Shown piece by piece: positions 6,740-9,328 of a stretch of 9,328 nucleotides of DNA. This DNA comes from Kiritimatiellia bacterium (GTDB taxonomy: Bacteria; Verrucomicrobiota; Kiritimatiellia; RFP12; UBA1067). Both the position numbers and the translations under genes were made by a program. The notes under the pieces were generated by a model. The model worked only from the letters and a program-made list of their open reading frames with translations. It was not told the DNA's origin and searched no databases. Positions within the stretch are counted from its first letter, which is position 1. The number at the start of each line of letters is the position of its first letter. The stretch spans positions 1-9,328 of the forward strand of contig JAKSOX010000062.1 in assembly GCA_024405335.1 (NCBI GenBank), given 5' to 3'.

Positions 6740-7591
6740 TCATTCTCCCTGGAAACAGCGGATCGTGCAGGAGCCGACCGCGCGCGGCGGCGGCGCTTCG
6801 CGGCGGCAGCGGTCGGTCGCGAACGGACAACGCGGGTGGAACGCGCAGCCGCTCGGCCATGCGTTCGGCGGCGGCACCGTGCCGGGGATGTCGGCGAGCG
6901 GCGCGTCCATCGGCGCGTCGAGCGCCGGCACCGCGGCCAAAAGCCCCCGCGTGTACGGATGGCGCGGACGCGAGAGCACTTCCGCCACCGGACCGGACTC
7001 CACGATTTCACCCGCGTACATCACGTTCACCCAGTCGGAACGCCCCGCCACCAACCCCAGGTTGTGCGTGATCAGCAACACCGCCATGCCGCTTTCCGCC
7101 GCCAGTTCGTCCACCAGCTCGAGCACGCCGCGCTGCGTCGTCACGTCCAGCGCCGTGGTCGGTTCGTCCGCCACCAGAAGTTGCGGCTCCGCCGCCAGCG
7201 CCATCGCGATCATCGCGCGCTGCTGCTGGCCGCCGGAAAGTTCGCACGGGTGGGAATCCGCGACGCGCGCGGGATCTTCCAGTTTGCACCGCGCGAGCAG
7301 ATCGAGGATGCGCGCGCGGATTTCGCCTTTCGAAAGGCCCTTCGGCAGCGCTTCGGCGATTTGCCTGCCGACGCGCATCACGGGATTCAGCGATTCTCCC
7401 GGATTCTGGAACACGTAGGCCATCTTCACGTCCGGATGGTCTTTCTGGAGCGAAAGCGCCGTGAGCGACTTGCCGCAGCCCGATTCGCCCACGATCGCCA
7501 CCTTGCCGTGCTCCGGCACGGAAAAGCACACGTCGCGCACCGGCACCGCGTCGCCGAAGGCGATGCGCAGATGGTTCACTTCGAGAAGCAT
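6740..7591 (-). CDS. OppD/DppD-type peptide/nickel ABC transporter ATPase, compact form
   Basis: This 283-residue cytoplasmic ATPase belongs to the oligopeptide/dipeptide/nickel importer branch. It has Walker A GESGCGKS (35-42), Q-loop FQNP (61-64), signature LSGGQQQR (118-125), Walker B LLVADEP (138-144), D-loop ALD (147-149) and H-loop ITHNLG (174-179). The branch-specific tail follows: RPRHPYTRGLLAAVP (208-222) and a Cys cluster C-x5-C-x6-C (249, 255, 262) with Cys275 or Cys279, matching the [4Fe-4S] site of DppD-type subunits. Relatives are about 320-330 residues; here only about 18 residues separate Walker A from the Q-loop, instead of about 45, so the beta-strand and loop segment there is largely gone. 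No permease or binding protein is adjacent, so its partners must be encoded elsewhere. The ATG at 7591 is family-typical and overlaps the miaA end by 16 nt. Confidence 0.9.
   Translation of the reverse strand: MLLEVNHLRIAFGDAVPVRDVCFSVPEHGKVAIVGESGCGKSLTALSLQKDHPDVKMAYVFQNPGESLNPVMRVGRQIAEALPKGLSKGEIRARILDLLARCKLEDPARVADSHPCELSGGQQQRAMIAMALAAEPQLLVADEPTTALDVTTQRGVLELVDELAAESGMAVLLITHNLGLVAGRSDWVNVMYAGEIVESGPVAEVLSRPRHPYTRGLLAAVPALDAPMDAPLADIPGTVPPPNAWPSGCAFHPRCPFATDRCRREAPPPRAVGSCTIRCFQGE
6744..6750 (-). promoter_or_regulatory. Ribosome binding site of the DedA gene
   Basis: AGGGAGA on the minus strand, inside the last codons of the ABC ATPase gene and 6 nt before the ATG at 6737. It directly abuts the alternative ATG at 6743, which makes the later start more likely. 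Confidence 0.6.
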
Positions 7592-8268
7592 ACCGTCCAC
7601 GGTCCTTTCCGACGCCAGATTTCCCGCACCGCGTCCACGGTGGGTTCCACGTACAGGGGCGTCGCCTGATGCCGGAACCACGTGTCCTGGCGCTTCGCCA
7701 GCTGGCACGTGCGCACGTAGATTTTTTCCGGCGTGTCGCCTTCGCGGTAGCCGATGGCGAGCGCGGCCGTTTTCGACCACGCGGGATACCGCGCGCGAAG
7801 CGCCGCCTTCTCGGCCTCGAGACCGTCGGCGTACATTTTGTCCAGACGGGCGCGGATGCGCGCGCGCAACGCCGCGCGGTCCGTTTTCAGCACGGGATAT
7901 TCGGGCGGCGGCTTTTCCCACTTGCGGTCGAGTCCGCGCAGAAGCGCGGAAAAATAGAGTCCCGTGCCGCCCACGATCACGATCGGACGGTCTTCCGGCA
8001 CGGAAGCCGCCCATGCGGCGGCGGCGCGCAGCCACGCGCCGGACGAAAACTCTTCGGCGGGCGTCACCACGTCCACGCCGCCCATGTCGAATTCGGCGAT
8101 TTCGGCGGGCGATGGCTTGGCGGTGCCCACGTCCATTCCCCGGTACACGAGCATCGAGTCCGCGGAAAGGATCGCCGCGCGCATTTCGCGCGCGAGCGTG
8201 GCGGCGATGGCGGATTTTCCGCTTGCCGTCGGCCCCGCTAAGAGGTACGCTTTTCGAACAAACTGCAT
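7576..8268 (-). CDS. miaA: tRNA dimethylallyltransferase MiaA, short form
   Basis: MiaA transfers a dimethylallyl group to N6 of A37 next to the anticodon of tRNAs reading UNN codons. The family motifs are clear: P-loop GPTASGKS (12-19), SADSMLVYRGMDVGTAKP (35-52) with the catalytic-region Asp37, VGGTGLYFSALLRGL (99-113), GYRE (173-176) and QLAKRQDTWFRHQ (189-201). The protein has only 230 residues against about 300-316 usually. The missing part is the helical insertion domain between GL (112-113) and the RARI-R-LDKMYADGLEAE segment, including the normal RALE motif; a 17-residue linker replaces roughly 85 residues. The core is uninterrupted, so this is not a frameshift. The ATG at 8268 is the only start giving a normal N-terminus. 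It lies 31 nt inside lspA without a good ribosome binding site, implying coupled translation. Confidence 0.93.
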   Translation of the reverse strand: MQFVRKAYLLAGPTASGKSAIAATLAREMRAAILSADSMLVYRGMDVGTAKPSPAEIAEFDMGGVDVVTPAEEFSSGAWLRAAAAWAASVPEDRPIVIVGGTGLYFSALLRGLDRKWEKPPPEYPVLKTDRAALRARIRARLDKMYADGLEAEKAALRARYPAWSKTAALAIGYREGDTPEKIYVRTCQLAKRQDTWFRHQATPLYVEPTVDAVREIWRRKGPWTVCFSK

Positions 8269-8699
8269 GCGATCAGAATCGCCGCCGCCACCGTGATGTA
8301 GCTGTCGGCCACGTTGAAGCAGGGAAAATGGTGCGCACCCCAGTGGAAATCGAGGAAATCGACCACGAACCCGTGGTAGCAGCGGTCGAGCACGTTGCCG
8401 ATGATGCCGGCGTAAAGCAGATGTTCGGCCGCCAAACCCCAAAAGCCCTTCGGGAACACGCTCTTGCGCTTCCACGCGAGAAACGCGAACGCCAGCACGC
8501 CGAACGCGGCCAACGGCCAAGTATGCCCCTGCAGCATGCCCCAGGCGCAACCGCGGTTTTCGACGTACGCGAAATTGAAAAACGGACCGTACGGAACCGG
8601 CGAACTGTCCTTCAAATAAAAAAGCGCCGCCGCCTTCGCGATCTGATCCGCCAGAAGCAGATGCACGACGACGACGAACGAAAACACGAAACGCTTCAT
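8238..8699 (-). CDS. lspA: Lipoprotein signal peptidase (signal peptidase II)
   Basis: LspA is the inner-membrane aspartyl protease that removes signal peptides from diacylglyceryl-modified prolipoproteins. The 153-residue protein has the normal length and four membrane helices (about 3-22, 60-76, 86-102, 128-147). Conserved boxes are ADQ at 17-19, VENRGCAWGML (46-56), GNVLDRCYHGFVVDFLDF (101-118) with catalytic Asp114, and FNVADSYI (128-135) with catalytic Asp132. The ATG at 8699 lies 7 nt after the DksA-like gene's stop with no clear ribosome binding site. Its 3' end overlaps miaA by 31 nt. The only oddities are Cys51 and Trp53 in the usual G-A-A-F-G box; active-site residues are intact, so it is expected to be functional. 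Confidence 0.96.
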   Translation of the reverse strand: MKRFVFSFVVVVHLLLADQIAKAAALFYLKDSSPVPYGPFFNFAYVENRGCAWGMLQGHTWPLAAFGVLAFAFLAWKRKSVFPKGFWGLAAEHLLYAGIIGNVLDRCYHGFVVDFLDFHWGAHHFPCFNVADSYITVAAAILIACSLFEKRTS

Positions 8700-8706
8700 C
8701 GGCGGG

Positions 8707-9328
8707 TCAGCGATTGCCGCTTTCCATTTCGCATTGGCATTCCATGCAGGTGTGCACGAACGGCAAATTCAGGAGCCGCGGCTTGCGGATGAGCTGGCCG
8801 CAGATTTCGCAAATGCCGTAGGAGCCGTCTTCGATGCGGCGGAGCGCTTCGTCGATTTTCTGGATCACCTTGTTCTGCTCGTCCACCTGACCGAGGTTCT
8901 GCAAGCGCATGAAACTGTCGCTGCCGTCCTCGTCCTCGCCCACGCGGTCGATCGTCTGCTCGAGGGCGACGTTGCGCAACGTCGTGGTCTTGCCGACGAC
9001 CTGCTCGCGCAGCGCGATGAGCGACTTGCGGAACTGCGCCAAGTCGGAAGCGGAGAACTTCAGCGTCGCCTTGCCGGCTTTGCGCGTGGTGGGGCGGCGC
9101 GAAAGTTTGACGGCGGGCGCGGACGCGGACGCGGCCTTGAGATCCGCCTTCGCGGCGGCGTTCTTCATCGATTCGGCGATCGCGAACGCAAAATCCTTCG
9201 CGTTGTTGACGAATTCGTCCTCGACCGGTTTGACCTTCTGGGCCTTGACGACCATCTTCTTCATCGCCGGTTTTTTGGGCGCCTTTTTCGCCGGTTTCGC
9301 CGGAGGAGTGGCGGACGGCTCCTTGGCG
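8707..9328 (-). CDS. DksA/TraR-family C4 zinc-finger protein with Lys/Ala/Pro-rich tail, 5' end outside window
   Basis: The C-terminal region is a DksA/TraR module: a helical hairpin (starting about 117 residues from the end) and a zinc finger ICEICGQLIRKPRLLNLPF followed by CMEC, i.e. C-x2-C-x17-C-x2-C, ending 9 residues before the stop. DksA-type proteins bind the secondary channel of RNA polymerase and tune initiation, often with ppGpp. The coiled-coil tip reads IDRVGEDEDGSDSF; it is acidic but does not clearly keep the D-x2-D-x-A motif of E. coli DksA, so function may differ. Upstream of the ATG at 9264 the frame stays open to the window edge with histone H1-like composition (KPAKKAPKKPA), and that ATG has no ribosome binding site, so the true start is probably outside. 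At least 206 residues are visible, against about 150 for E. coli DksA. It lies 7 nt before lspA and is probably co-transcribed. Confidence 0.88.
   Translation of the reverse strand, partial: AKEPSATPPAKPAKKAPKKPAMKKMVVKAQKVKPVEDEFVNNAKDFAFAIAESMKNAAAKADLKAASASAPAVKLSRRPTTRKAGKATLKFSASDLAQFRKSLIALREQVVGKTTTLRNVALEQTIDRVGEDEDGSDSFMRLQNLGQVDEQNKVIQKIDEALRRIEDGSYGICEICGQLIRKPRLLNLPFVHTCMECQCEMESGNR

Noticed and set aside
8269..8550. Longer miaA reading starting near 8550
   Set aside because: The extra 94 residues are an out-of-frame reading of lspA, Arg-rich, and precede a normal MiaA N-terminus at 8268.
7461..8792. A 443-codon plus-strand open frame across the ABC ATPase, miaA, lspA and DksA-like genes
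   Set aside because: It is Arg/Pro-rich, spans four real genes and shows no domain.
9243..9328. A-rich and Lys-codon-rich stretch considered as a repeat or slippery site
   Set aside because: It reads cleanly as a Lys/Ala/Pro tail in frame with the zinc-finger gene and has no exact tandem repeat unit.
1..9328. CRISPR array, tRNA or rRNA gene, insertion sequence, phage or anti-phage defence system
   Set aside because: No regularly spaced repeats, cloverleaf-like segments, transposase or terminal repeats were seen, and every long stretch is explained by the listed genes.

Overview
This is a GC-rich bacterial window in which every convincing gene lies on the minus strand, so transcription runs from high to low coordinates. 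There is no rRNA, tRNA, CRISPR array, insertion sequence or phage gene. Three features point to the PVC superphylum, perhaps a Kiritimatiellota or Lentisphaerota relative: a DksA-type zinc-finger protein with a Lys/Ala/Pro-rich tail beside lspA, a type III chaperone homologue beside RsbU/RsbV-type genes, and a fused MurU-AmgK-like enzyme. This placement is inference; no phylogenetic marker is present.

The upstream cluster (9328 to 6060) is a tightly packed set of housekeeping and envelope genes: a DksA/TraR-type regulator (5' end outside the window), lspA (lipoprotein signal peptidase), miaA (tRNA A37 prenyltransferase), an OppD/DppD-type ABC ATPase and a DedA-family membrane protein. Adjacent genes are separated by at most 7 nt or overlap, so one transcript is likely. 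MiaA and the ABC ATPase are both clearly shorter than their families because an internal segment is missing, while their catalytic motifs remain.

A 127-nt gap (5933-6059) holds a bulged hairpin after the DedA gene and a plausible sigma-70-type promoter. This is the best operon boundary in the window.

The downstream cluster (5932 to 1) begins with a CesT/Tir-type secretion chaperone. It is followed by a STAS anti-sigma-factor antagonist, a membrane sensor that joins a SpoIIE/PP2C phosphatase to an RsbW-like kinase domain, an unrecognised membrane-anchored helical protein, a fused sugar nucleotidyltransferase/sugar kinase resembling MurU plus AmgK (cell-wall sugar recycling), and the start of a FecCD-family metal-chelate permease that appears to lack its first membrane segment. 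The chaperone, STAS and phosphatase/kinase genes look like one signalling module. The sensor would read an envelope signal and set the phosphorylation state of the STAS protein, and the chaperone suggests that secretion may be an output. No secretion apparatus, sigma factor or effector is in view, so that link is a hypothesis.
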